64,000 nucleotides of DNA. Origin: Zerene cesonia. Its lineage: Eukaryota; Arthropoda; Insecta; Lepidoptera; Pieridae. Below the pieces are notes generated by a model, which saw only the letters and a list, made by a program, of their open reading frames with translations, was not told the DNA's origin and searched no databases. The translations under genes were made by a program, and so were the position numbers. Shown here piece after piece: positions 38,301-47,500 of the stretch. Position 1 is the first letter of the stretch; every line of letters begins with the position of its first letter. The stretch is taken from the NCBI RefSeq assembly GCF_012273895.1, contig NC_052102.1, positions 10,782,002 through 10,846,001 on the forward strand. Reading direction: 5' to 3'.

Positions 38301-40842
38301 NNNNNNNNNNNNNNNNNNNNNNNNNNNNNNNNNNNNNNNNNNNNNNNNNNNNNNNNNNNNNNNNNNNNNNNNNNNNNNNNNNNNNNNNNNNNNNNNNNNN
38401 NNNNNNNNNNNNNNNNNNNNNNNNNNNNNNNNNNNNNNNNNNNNNNNNNNNNNNNNNNNNNNNNNNNNNNNNNNNNNGTGGCGCACGCCGCTGGCCGCGT
38501 CGTACCGCTGCGCGGCCGCCGCGCGCCTCAACATGACCGCGGAGGCGACCAGCGCGGTCGCCACGCTCACCGTCAGCCAGCTGCAGGAGGAGGCCTTCCG
38601 CGTCGCGCACGACGCCGCCTTCAGCGCGGGTGAGTCGGCTGCGGGGTGGGGAGTAGCCGGGGAGGGGGATTGTTAGCTGCGAGGCGGGAGGTGGTAGTCG
38701 ACTGCGGGCCAGGAGTGGGGGGGTATTCAATTGCGGGGTCAGGGGGAAGTAGTCAGTGTCTCATCACACAACAATAAAAAATACAGTATAAATACTACTA
38801 ACAATGTACAAACAATGAATAGATAGCTTGGTGTGTACTACATTGACATTTGACCTTGATAGCCAGATATCCAGTTGAATATTTACGATTGTAAATTAAT
38901 AGCGAACAGTGAATCGTATGTTCGCTTTTTTCCTTTATTATTTCTCTAAATAGTTAAAAATCTTATTTCCTTTCTAGGGTCTGTAACTATCCGTGTACAA
39001 AATGTCATCCAAATCGGGTTAGTGGTTTAGTCGCGAAGGAGAGGCAGACAAGCTGACAGATTTGCTTTCGGGATTAGATTATGTTCGAAAAGATTTGGCG
39101 ATTCATAGTGACTTAAGATGATTATGATCTTTACCATAAATATTGATAAAGAGAGTTCCGAGCCAATAACCTCGCTCGATCTCAATATGCTTTTGTAATC
39201 TTAATTTCTTAGTTCAAAGTTAATATGCGATATTATATGCTACACTTATAATGTAAACTAGCTGCGCCTCGTGGATTCACCCGCTTAACAAAGTCGGAAT
39301 GTCCCAGTCATATCAGTGCGTGTCCCGTCAAAATCGGTCCAGCCGTTTCAGAGATCGGCCGGTGCAATTCGACGGGCAAAGATGTTAAAAATCTTATTTT
39401 GTACATGTATTGTATGTTATTATTTAGTGAAAAATACGGTTATTGCAATATAACAAACCGACTCTACGATTTTATTTATTAGTATATGTTTCTGTTGAAT
39501 ACATTTCAAAGAGACTTATTTAAAATTCATAATAAAGTTGATACAATAAATGTGATTACAATATTAATTAATGTTATTGAGCGATATCAACTCAGGGTTG
39601 CTGATAAGCACATTAGGTATTGGGTTTATAAATTTCCTGTTTTTCTCTCGTTTATAATATGAATAATAGAAAATGATTAGAAATGCGTGGGACTTCATTT
39701 GTGATTTGTTTTAGTTTAAAGTGTTGTTGGAGTGAGGACTTTTTAAAATTTGAATAGAAAAAGAAACGTTTATTTCAAGAGACAAGGTACACAACGCGAA
39801 AAGTAATAAAAAATAATAGTAAAATAAATACAGATAATAATGAAAAAATAAAGTGCAATAAAATTACTTTTTGTAATGTACATACATAGTTTTCGGTCGA
39901 TCACTGGAGCAGTTTTAATAAAGAGTTTATATTATACTATTTCTATCTGTTTTGCGGTACTGTGGTACGCGCTGTTAATTTTTTAGCTTTTTTTTATTAT
40001 TTTTGTAGATGACATAAAAAATATAGATACTTATCTTAGCATATAGCTTTTCCTTCGCGGCTTCGCTCGCGTAACCAAAGGACAGTTCAGATTCCCGTGA
40101 TAAAATCGTATGTCGTTTATATCATTTCTCAAGATACTTTGCTGCCATCCAATTTCATCCTAATCAGTGCCAATGGTTTAAGCATGAAGAGGAGATATTA
40201 ATTTTCGCATTTAGTAGAGATTGAATCATTCACGTTCTGTTATTTTGTTTTTCAATACGTTATTAAGTTTCACAGGTCAGTTCTTTGCTATCATTGTTAT
40301 GTACATACTATCTGCGCCCCGCGGTTTCACCCGCGTAAGTCCGTATCCCGTAGGAAAAACGGGATAAAAAGTTGCCTATATGTTATTCCAGTTGTCCAGC
40401 TATCTACGTACCAAATTTCATTGCAATCGGTTCAGTAGTCTGCGTGAAAGAGCAACAAACACACACACATCCTTAAAAACTTTCGCATTTATAATATTAG
40501 TAGGATATTACATATGTAGAAATGTAAAATTGACTTTAAAAATAGCAACTACAGAGTTTCTTGCCGGCTCTTCTCTGGACAGTTTTCCGAACCGGTGGTA
40601 AATGTTACAACTGTGTTATGACGATTAAAAACTGCTCCCATAATAGAAGTCTTAATTGAATACATAAATGTCTGACTTTGAGTATTACTGGTGTTCCAGC
40701 TCGCGACTGCGGCGGCGGCGACGTCCCGGACGCGGTGCCGATCGCGGTGGGCTGCGCCCTGGGCGGGCTCGTGGTGGTGGTGCTCGCCGCCTACCTGGTG
40801 GGGCGCCGCCGCTCCGCCGCGCGCGGCTACCTCTCCATGTAG
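23347..40842 (+). CDS. Lamp1: Lysosome-associated membrane glycoprotein (LAMP1-like), interrupted by two gaps
   Basis: Type I glycoprotein of the lysosomal limiting membrane. Exons: 23347-23404 (signal peptide MSQLRFYLFAAVICSLAVFG), 23556-23748, gap, 24749-24849, 36768-36989, 37364-37477 continued at 38555-38629 across a false gap, and 40700-40842 (TAG). Exon 2 encodes a Thr/Ser/Pro-rich mucin-like stretch that runs into the first gap. After it comes one LAMP luminal domain, as in other arthropod LAMPs: GKWSYVD, CIVVQFAAQLNVTY, several Asn-x-Ser/Thr sites, and four cysteines (TCIV, SCAN, YRCA, RDCG) for two disulfides. The last exon holds the membrane helix (VPIAVGCALGGLVVVVLAAY), a basic stop-transfer GRRRSAAR and the C-terminal tail GYLSM, matching the GYxx-hydrophobic lysosomal sorting signal. 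The intron 24850-36767 is about 11.9 kb. Phases agree throughout once the duplicated 77 bases are removed. Confidence 0.93.
23749..24748. other. Assembly gap (1000 N) in the LAMP1 mucin-like exon
   Basis: Exactly 1000 N, so the length is a placeholder. It is flanked by coding sequence of the same exon, with PAPTPKPTP before and PGKWSYVD after. The missing part is probably a short Thr/Pro-rich tract. Confidence 0.95.
25795..26108 (+). mobile_element. tRNA-derived SINE with GAT-repeat tail
   Basis: About 314 bp. The head has a Pol III A box (TGGCTCAGTGGTGAGAACC) and B box (GGTTCGAGACC) at tRNA spacing. The body contains CCCAGCAGTGGGAA and the element ends in a GATGATGAT run. This is the usual layout of lepidopteran tRNA-derived SINEs. 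Intron of LAMP1. Confidence 0.82.
26801..26974 (+). mobile_element. Helitron-like element, family B
   Basis: TCTATACTAACTAATATTAT start, family B interior, mutated 3' end (GCTTA in place of GCTAG). Confidence 0.65.
27125..27310. repeat. Dispersed repeat
   Basis: TTGGTGGTGATCGCTTACCA and CAGCTCAGCTGCCTGCTATG. Shares its core with 48555-48730 in inverted orientation. Confidence 0.5.
27456..27649 (+). mobile_element. Helitron-like element, family A
   Basis: TCTTACTAATATTATAAATG start, 3' end GGGCGCAGCTAA (CTAA fits CTRR). A small internal deletion removes part of the ATCCCGATATTCCTACGGG segment. Confidence 0.72.
27661..27821 (-). mobile_element. Helitron-like element, family B
   Basis: Reverse-strand family B copy ending TCTATATTAATATTATAGAG at 27821. 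Its 3' end lies about 12 bases from the 3' end of the family A element at 27649, a tail-to-tail pair. Confidence 0.65.
28069..28137 (-). mobile_element. Helitron-like 3' fragment, family B
   Basis: CTAGCGCTCCGCCCCGGTTT and the adjoining GTGGTACATATATAGCC match the family B 3' end in reverse. The rest is missing. Confidence 0.55.
28312..28440 (+). mobile_element. Helitron-like 5' fragment, family B
   Basis: TCTATACTAATAGTATAAAG through AGATAGCCTATTTATTG. The 3' end is replaced by unrelated sequence. Confidence 0.55.
28683..29020 (+). mobile_element. LINE 3' end (reverse-transcriptase protein C-terminus relic)
   Basis: One frame reads LDCWRSSTVRFTRNLLPRTV and KLWN, typical of the end of non-LTR retrotransposon reverse transcriptases. 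The element finishes with a LTRRRVC-like segment and an ATACCATAAAAAAAA tail. It is 5'-truncated and frameshifted, a dead copy in the LAMP1 intron. Confidence 0.65.
29150..29366 (+). mobile_element. Helitron-like element, family C
   Basis: TCACTACATAGTATAAAACA start and GCCGCGGGCAAAAGCTAG end before T. About 215 bp, no coding capacity. Confidence 0.68.
29734..29880 (+). mobile_element. Helitron-like element, family D
   Basis: Ends GAACCGAGGTGTGCAGCTAG at 29880, with an interior CAACCGATTTTAATCAAATT. The start is uncertain. A related copy in reverse is seen at about 19845-20000. The next element begins at the very next base. Confidence 0.55.
29881..30065 (+). mobile_element. Helitron-like element, family C, abutting family D
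   Basis: TCACTACATAGTATAAAACA starts immediately after the CTAG of the preceding element and ends GCGGGCAAAAGCTAG at 30065. Confidence 0.7.
30363..30694 (+). mobile_element. Helitron-like element, family E (copy 1)
   Basis: 332 bp. Starts TCTTATACCTTTAACCGAGC after A, has an AT dinucleotide run, CTCGGAATCGGCTCCAACGA, a CGCGGTT/AACCGCG hairpin and ends GGGTCACAGCTAG before T. Its 3' third resembles family A. Confidence 0.72.
32146..32155. other. Assembly gap (10 N)
   Basis: Ten N in the large LAMP1 intron. Confidence 0.95.
32931..33110 (-). mobile_element. Helitron-like element, family A, 5'-truncated
   Basis: Reverse-strand family A copy (GCGCCCCGCGGTTTCACCC at the 3' end). The terminal TTAGTAGGA is missing where it meets family E. 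Confidence 0.72.
33112..33536 (-). mobile_element. Helitron-like element, family E (copy 2), with internal tandem duplication
   Basis: Inverted copy of 30363-30694, 425 bp because a 97-98 bp segment is repeated in tandem (33199-33296 and 33297-33393; the copies differ only in an A-run length). Its 3' end is CTAT, and it abuts a 5'-truncated family A copy at 33110. Confidence 0.75.
33716..33800 (+). mobile_element. tRNA-derived SINE head fragment
   Basis: TTGGCGCAGTGGTTAATGACC resembles an A box and AGGTTCAATC a B box. The remainder is not recognisable. Not a functional tRNA gene: no acceptor stem pairing is evident. Confidence 0.5.
34521..34680 (+). repeat. Dispersed repeat
   Basis: CGCCGGCGGCTTCGCCCGCT, then AGTTTTAGCGAGACTAACGA, a frequent type of insect repeat end. 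It makes the open frame at 34296-34643 look coding; it is not. Confidence 0.5.
34957..35234. other. Assembly gap (278 N)
   Basis: 278 N in the large LAMP1 intron, a size-estimated gap. Reading frames through it are meaningless. Confidence 0.95.
35612..35712 (+). repeat. Dispersed repeat, also at 51620-51728
   Basis: About 100 bases (ACTCATTTATTTTTAAGCTA, TGTATGTATCCTTTTTGT) nearly identical to a stretch at 51620-51728 inside a wb intron. Confidence 0.55.
37478..38477. other. Assembly gap (1000 N) that is really a contig overlap
   Basis: The 77 bases before the gap (37401-37477) are identical to the 77 bases after it (38478-38554), inside one LAMP1 exon. Collapsing the overlap restores a continuous reading frame. 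Confidence 0.92.
38478..38554. repeat. False 77-bp duplication of LAMP1 exon 4 sequence
   Basis: Exact second copy of 37401-37477, differing at no base. It codes WRTPLAASYRCAAAARLN onward a second time and should be removed when the exon is modelled. Confidence 0.9.
38643..38668 (+). other. G-quadruplex motif just inside LAMP1 intron after exon 4
   Basis: Four runs of at least four G (38643-46, 38648-51, 38659-62, 38664-68) with loops of 1, 7 and 1 bases start 13 bases after the donor at 38630, on the sense strand. Confidence 0.75.
39255..39385. repeat. Dispersed repeat in a LAMP1 intron
   Basis: ACTAGCTGCGCCTCGTGGAT, then TCGGTCCAGCCGTTTCAGAG. Helitron-like end (CTAG) but a family different from A-F. 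Confidence 0.45.
40308..40505 (-). mobile_element. Helitron-like element, family A, in the last LAMP1 intron
   Basis: Reverse-strand copy ending TCCTACTAATATTATAAATG at 40505. The sequence after 40505 is shared with the copy at 49100-49298. Confidence 0.75.
40532..40672 (+). repeat. Dispersed repeat (probable LINE tail) before the last LAMP1 exon
   Basis: AGAGTTTCTTGCCGGCTCTT and CCGAACCGGTGGTAAATGTT; related copies at 42922-43065, 49325-49368 and, in reverse, 18583-18715. Ends 27 bases before the exon at 40700. Confidence 0.6.
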
Positions 40843-41710
40843 ACTGCGGGTGAGTGGGGACTGGGGACTGGGGACTGGGGACTATGCAATAAGCCATGAA
40901 GGCTGTTGGAGATCGAGTTAGCTGTGAGGTGGAGTGGGGGGGTAGGCGAGGGAGGAGGGAGACTTAATAAATGATGACGTCAGTAGGAGATTGAATTAGC
41001 TGTAATTGTCGCTCAAGACCGTAGGTAATAAATTCCACGTGTTAGCAACTAGCTTTTCGCTGCAGTTTCGCTCGCGTAGCTAAAGGAGGAATGGACAGTC
41101 TGGGGTTGGTCCGCTTAGTACTCGTCCCCGTGGGATTTCCCATGTCTCGGGTAAACTACCTTGTATTTGTACCAAAATTTCATAAAATCAGTTTAGTGGC
41201 CGTGGTATCCGGGGCGCCACTTAATTTATATAATAATATATAAACCATTTCAAATTAACTTGATATTTATTTTCATTTACAGATCGCGTGTGCAGTGTCA
41301 TCATATTATGTAGTAAACACATAGATCGGATAAAGTAATCACATAATAGCCTAAAAGTAAAACACATGTGAATATATCTTGCTCAACCAGGCGTCGTTCG
41401 GCCTCCCGTTTGTTAACACGCGAGACGCACTAAAGAAAATTTCCTAAAAAATATGTACGTGTAGATAGATTATTATTGAATCGTAGAAATAATAAATACA
41501 ATATGAATATAATACTTGTAATGTTAGATGATTTTGATTTCGGTAATTTCATAATGTATGTTTTTTTTATTATAAGTTTAGGAAACAATGTGTTCTGTTA
41601 TTAATCGACACAGTATAATGAATTATGTAAGAATTGAGTTCGAGTTCTGATTTGTAAGTATTTAATTGAATTTAATTTTTATTCAATAAAAATTAGGTTA
41701 AAAATTTAAT
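40843..41710 (+). promoter_or_regulatory. Lamp1: LAMP1 3' UTR, probably spliced, with polyadenylation signals
   Basis: Seven bases after the stop a consensus donor occurs (actgcgg^GTGAGT, intron from 40850), and a pyrimidine-rich acceptor lies at 41281-41282 (ttttcatttacag). The terminal exon would start at 41283, with AATAAA at 41491-41496 and 41685-41690. Because the junction is only 7 nt after the stop, nonsense-mediated decay is not expected. RNA evidence would decide whether the intron is real. Confidence 0.5.
40856..40880 (+). repeat. GGGGACT tandem repeat / G-quadruplex motif after the LAMP1 stop
   Basis: Four copies of a 7-base GGGGACT unit give GGGG runs at 40856-59, 40863-66, 40870-73 and 40877-80 with equal 3-base loops. 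This is an ideal G4 motif on the sense strand, directly abutting the putative 3' UTR donor at 40850. Confidence 0.8.
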
Positions 41711-44548
41711 AGTTTTTCATTTATCCATAGATTAAGAAGGTTGAGGTTCAGAATAATATCTAATAGATCATAAAAACAAATTCTAAACGTACTTGTATAA
41801 ATTTCCCAAATGAAGAGTTCTCTACAAATAGCATATTGAACCTTTTGGTAAAATGTCAGATGACCATAGATAATTTATTCCAAGTTATTTAAAAATTGTC
41901 TTTGCCCTGGCAACATTTTATATAATCTGTGTCGATCAATAACAAGGCTCGTGATTGAATTTTAAGCTTGTATCGTCCCAATTTAGTAATTAATTCCAAA
42001 GATAATGGCATCGTTATACAAACGTATAATTATTTTTTGTATGGTGTAGGACATCGGTTTAGATTCTAAACTAATTATAATATGCAATGTTTGTTATAAC
42101 CCTTTTGTTATGGCAAAAAAGCAGGTATTGCCTATTATATTTAGCGGAGCGAGTTAGAGTTCGCTTAATTTCAGGGTTGGAGTCGCTTAGAGCTTCGAGT
42201 TTTCGGTTTCGGAATTTGTTTTTTTACGTTCAACGCCTTGATAAAGTACAAATTATCCAATGTAGTGTAAAATTGTTATAATTAGGGCAATCTGATATCG
42301 ATGTATCCCCCCCTTTTCCTCCTAAGCGACAAAAGGAATAATGTAAAAGGTGAAAATTAAACATTTTTTATTTCCAAAATTGTTTTATTACAAATCCCTA
42401 ATACAATAAATATATACTTTATTATATACAATACTTATGTACAAACTTAATATTATGAACACGTTGAATATACAGTGTGTCCCCACTTGGCAATAAAATT
42501 GTATTAACAGAGAACCTGGGTTTGTTTGTAGTTAACGCCAAAACAACTGAACCTATTTTTTTTCATCATCAGTTTTTGTAAGTTGAACACTGAACACCTA
42601 AGTATCGTAAAAAATGATTGGACCATGATAAACATTGCTATTAAAATCAGAGACAGTTATTCATGTAAACTTACACGGATTCAAGTCATTTCAAATTGTA
42701 AAATATCCAATACAGAATAGAAGCAATTGATAGTGGATTTTCATGTTGCAGTTCTAGTTATAAACGACATACGAGACATAATTTTTCATTTGTTTAGTTA
42801 TTAACATAAATAATAATGGTAAAACATTAAATATGACATTTCATGAATAGGCAAAATATGTATTGAAAACGGACATTGACCTCACAATAAGTGAAACAAT
42901 TGACGTATTATGCTGACATGATTTTAAGAGCAACTACAGAGTTTCTTGCAGATTCTTCTCAGAAGAAACTGCTTTCCGAACCGGTGGTAAATGTTAAAAC
43001 TATTGACGATTCAAAAGTGCTTCTATAAGCAGTAATTGAATAAATAAATGATTGGATTTGATTGAGGAACAGTATCAAAACATTATACGACGTAAGTCGA
43101 GGACTACCTCTATTCCGTAATCGTTTCGTCGTGAAAGAGACAGACATTAGTATTTATATAATTATACTTATAAGTATGGATAGCAGTGGGGACGGTCTAA
43201 ATAGATCTGAATTCGCTTCTATCTATTAAAGCTGATCCCTAAATAATGGTATGTACAATTTGCGACACGTAAATGCAAAATTACATTTCTATAATAGTTA
43301 TAATTTATGTAAAAATGGCTTTCATTTATACACTTCCTAGTATATGACTAAATGTTTTTAATGTGCGTTGAAAACTGACATATATATTTTTGATAAATGT
43401 GTTTCAAACAACTTTGAAAACAACTTTGTTAGAAATATATAAATTTACAATCTTTATCGTTCTATATTATATTTCTGAGTATTAAATCAGTTGATTTATA
43501 AAGTAATGACTTGGTGAATAAAAATAAATGTTTCAATTATTTTATGGCGCTCTAATAATATTTTAAGCCTTTTATATTTTCGAATCAGCCTGAGGAATAT
43601 ATATCTAATGGTTAATGGTTAAGATCCAATAGTGTTTTATAGATTTATCAAATAAGTGTCAAAGCAAATAAATTTGCATTATAAGCAAAACATTATAAAT
43701 CTTCTATTTAATTGACTTGGCGATGATTCTCAACGACTTTGTTTATGTGGGTAAAGTTTATTCTTACGTTTATTGTAATTATTATTACAGAATACTGGTT
43801 TGTGATATATGTACCTACCTATATACATTTGTTTTAAACTAGCTTATTTAAGTATTATTTATATTTTTTGTGTGGGCAAGGTGAAATCACAGTGGGCGTG
43901 GACAACTAACCAGCTCGTGGGTGTCTATGCAAGATTTCGACACTCGAAAAAAATGTGAAATCACAGCAGTGGTGTTGCATAAATAATTATAATTAATTTG
44001 TCGAGTTTGTTACAACAAATAGCCTCTAGACAGCCTCGTTAGGATTGTTTATTTATAGAGTAAAATTTTTTGTTTATTACTTTTTCTCTTAAAAGAATGT
44101 AATATTAGTAACTTGAGTTTTACTACGTTGTTCAAACACCTTGTATTAAAATTTGGACATGGACATGGAGGTGTGCATGATGTGTTTTCTTTCTTTTGGG
44201 ATATATAATAACTGGAATATCATAATTATCCTTAACTAAAATGACTGTTCTTATTACTACTTATTTATATAATACAAATGCTAAAATATTATTCGATTTT
44301 TTAGACTATTGTGAGTTCGTGGATTCCATTCATATCGAAGATATTCTTGGTTCATATTTAAGTACTCGTATTTAAGTAATATCGTAGAATAAGTAACTAA
44401 GTACATCATATATTTTACTGTCGCAATAATTCCATTCATATTGTGATGTAATAAAGTTTAAAATGATATCGACTAAAAGTCGAATCATCCATAGCACAAT
44501 GCGCTTTGTCACAAAGACAATGGGTTCAAAATTGCATAACTTCTTGTA
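41711..44548. other. Spacer between convergent LAMP1 and wb
   Basis: AT-rich. One dispersed repeat copy at about 42922-43065. The wb 3' UTR must lie in the upper part of this interval. No other gene is seen. Confidence 0.5.
42922..43065 (+). repeat. Dispersed repeat (probable LINE tail)
   Basis: ACTACAGAGTTTCTTGCAGA and CCGAACCGGTGGTAAATGTT, ending GAATAAATAAATG-like. Same family as 40532-40672. Confidence 0.6.
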
Positions 44549-47500
44549 TTACGATGTGGGACACGAATCTAATAGAACATGGTGCAGTGACTCCATTTCA
44601 GGCCAGTCTTTCTTAACTCCACCGACGGACACTTCTCGTATGCATCCTTTAAAGTTTTCTCTGCTTTCCGCCGCGTCCCCGGCGCCCTCTGTAATAAAAA
44701 AGTTAGAATTCAATTTATGATTTATATGAGTATATTCTTAGGGAGGAAGCAATTAACTTGCTCGAAGGATTGGGTCCATCCTGGAAATCCTAAAAAAATA
44801 AAGAAATTTCTTATGAGAATGAGATATAATATAAACTAACTCACTTTTTAGTCCCTTAATTTTTTCGAGTATATTCGATGTTAGACAAAAGTTTAAATTT
44901 TAAATAATAAGAAAAGTGTTCTCTAGCATTTTTGATGTCGAAATGTGAAAAGGGAATTTCAAGTGGGGACAACAGAGACTATTAATTTCACAGAATAGCC
45001 CAATAGTGTATGAAATAATGTTTGTTAGTAATTAAGTGTCGTGTGCGTGTTTAGAGTGAAGACCACGTGAACCTTGATGAACATAGAGTAGGATGTCCTG
45101 CTGTTAGGCTGATATCCGTAGGATTGCTGGCCACAATTGGAAATAAAGAGTCAACGACCGGACTCAGTGGCGTGCCTTAGGAGAGGCCTATCCAACAGTG
45201 GATAGCGAAGGGCTGATAATGAGCGTGAGCGTCTTAACATTGCTGATATGGGTAATAAACCCCACCGGCTATTATTCCGGTGTCAGCAATATTTTGCGTA
45301 TAACGGGTTGTTTTTGTAGTTCACGGGCTTCTCTCTCAATGGTCGCAACATCACCTAAGCTACGGAAGGGTCAGATCTGCCGGCTGAGTCCGAGAGACTA
45401 GTAACGCGCAGGGTGCAGGGGACAAATCCCAACTTATACTTGAGCATCAATTATATTGTGTAATTGTGTAATGCTTAAGAGTTAAAAGTAATAAACAAGT
45501 AATAATCAAAGTATTCCGTGTATTATAAACACAAACACGCGCCAAGTTAACAGGGCGTACCTGGCAGGCCCGCGATATAGAGCGGCGCGGGGTGCGCGGC
45601 GGCGGCGAGCAGCGCGGGCGCGGCGCGCTCGTCGGCCGCGCCGTCCAGCGCCAGCGCCAGCGCGTGCGGCGCCACGCGCGCGCGCACCGCGTGCCACGCG
45701 CCGTCGCACGCCGCGCCGCCCCACTCCGCGCGCGCGCCCCACGCGCTCAGCACCACCTGCCGGGACATCGCATTTATAATAAGCCATCAGTTTTATTGGA
45801 CATAGATCGATATTAAATATTACTATGCCACTAGATCTATTTTTTTTCCAATATGATCATATAGTAATATAATTGTAATATGGCAACTATATGTGTAGCC
45901 ATTAGGTGAACAAATGGTTATACATATTGTTGAGTAATAAAATCGATAGCACGATTGAAATTGACTTGAAAATGTAATCTGATGCAATTGAATACGTAAG
46001 TCGTGTAGATAGTACGCCTAGTGCGCCTTAAGAATTTAATAGTATCATTATAGACAGTGTTTGTTAGTGTTCTATATTTTTATAAAACATAATAACTACA
46101 CACCAAGTTCAGGTTAAAAGCATAATACCGCAGACGGGCAGCGACTCAGTTCACTCGAAGCAACGCCCGAGTTAACACGCGGCATTAATTTAGCAGTCAA
46201 TAAATTGTTCCAATTATCCCAGTTATTTTATTTCTAATCGGGCGACATAATACAGTCAACTAAATTCACATAGAAACTGTTTTTTTAACACGAAACTTCT
46301 CTTCTCAAGTATCTAGCTAGAACATTTCAAAAGACATGCTATTTTGAACTTACCACGCCGTTTTTAAGTTCAAGCGTAGCTCCACCCCCCGACATAATGA
46401 GGCCGTTGGGAGAAAATGATCGGAACTGAAGCCGCACCTCCACAGTTTCTAAGTCTTCACTCCACCACTTGCTAGACCACACTGCATACGCATCCCCTGA
46501 AACATTTACGGTACTATATGCATTACTAATTAGTAATAGTTTGTGATTTAATAAGTAGTTATCCAAAAATGTTGTTAGCCCAATATTGCAGGACCATTTT
46601 GTAAGCACCCTATATGACGGGGGCACCCTAGCTAACATTTTATAAGTATACTGAGTAGGTGTTGTAGTTTATGGCATTAAAAACTCATACAATCAAACAT
46701 CTTAATAGAACATGTTAAAGACAATATAATCCTAATTATTTACACCTTTTTCCCATAGACCCAGAAACCAACCCGCGTAAGTCCGTATCCCGAAGGAATA
46801 TCGGGATAAAAAGTTGCCTTTATGTTATTCCAGTGGTCCAGCCATCTACGTACCAAATTTCATTGCAATCGGTTCAGTAGTTTTTGCGTGAAAGAGCAAC
46901 AAACACACACACATCCTTACAAACTTTCGCATTTATAATATTAATAGGAAATAGGATAACAAAAGAATAAAATCGAAATTAATCATTTATTTATCACTAC
47001 AAATACACGTATTTATATACCAGCAAAATAAGCGCCCCTCTCAACGCTCGGGAAGCATTGCCCGACCGCGGCGTGCGCGCGCGCGTCCCGCACCAGGTCC
47101 TCCGCGCGCCCGCACACGCGCACGCGCCGCACGCACCCGCGCAGCCCGCCCGCGCGGACCACCTGCATACATACATACATACATGAAAAATCACGGTATG
47201 TAAGTGGGTCAATTCAATTGAAAATTAAAAAAATAAAAATGCAATGCACTTATGTATATCCTCGCGACTCGCGTTTGACTTGAAAATATTATGATATTTT
47301 ACTTCTACCTACACTTATTTTTTCTAATGCACAAAAATCATGCTTGGCATGAAATCCCTCCTACGCTTGTTAACATTTTTTTTTATTAAGTATATTTTAT
47401 TTTACCTGCGTTTTTTTTCCCAAAAACTAACAACGAAACCACCGAAACTATTTTATATAAACATTTATTGTTCAATAAAAAAGTACATAGCCATGATATC

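Noticed and set aside
37188..38730. Several 430-460 residue frames on both strands around the second gap
   Set aside because: Made of N plus antisense or shifted readings of the GC-rich LAMP1 exon.
45506..45816. Three overlapping Arg/Ala-rich frames on both strands
   Set aside because: Shadow frames of the very GC-rich wb LG5 exon 45561-45756.
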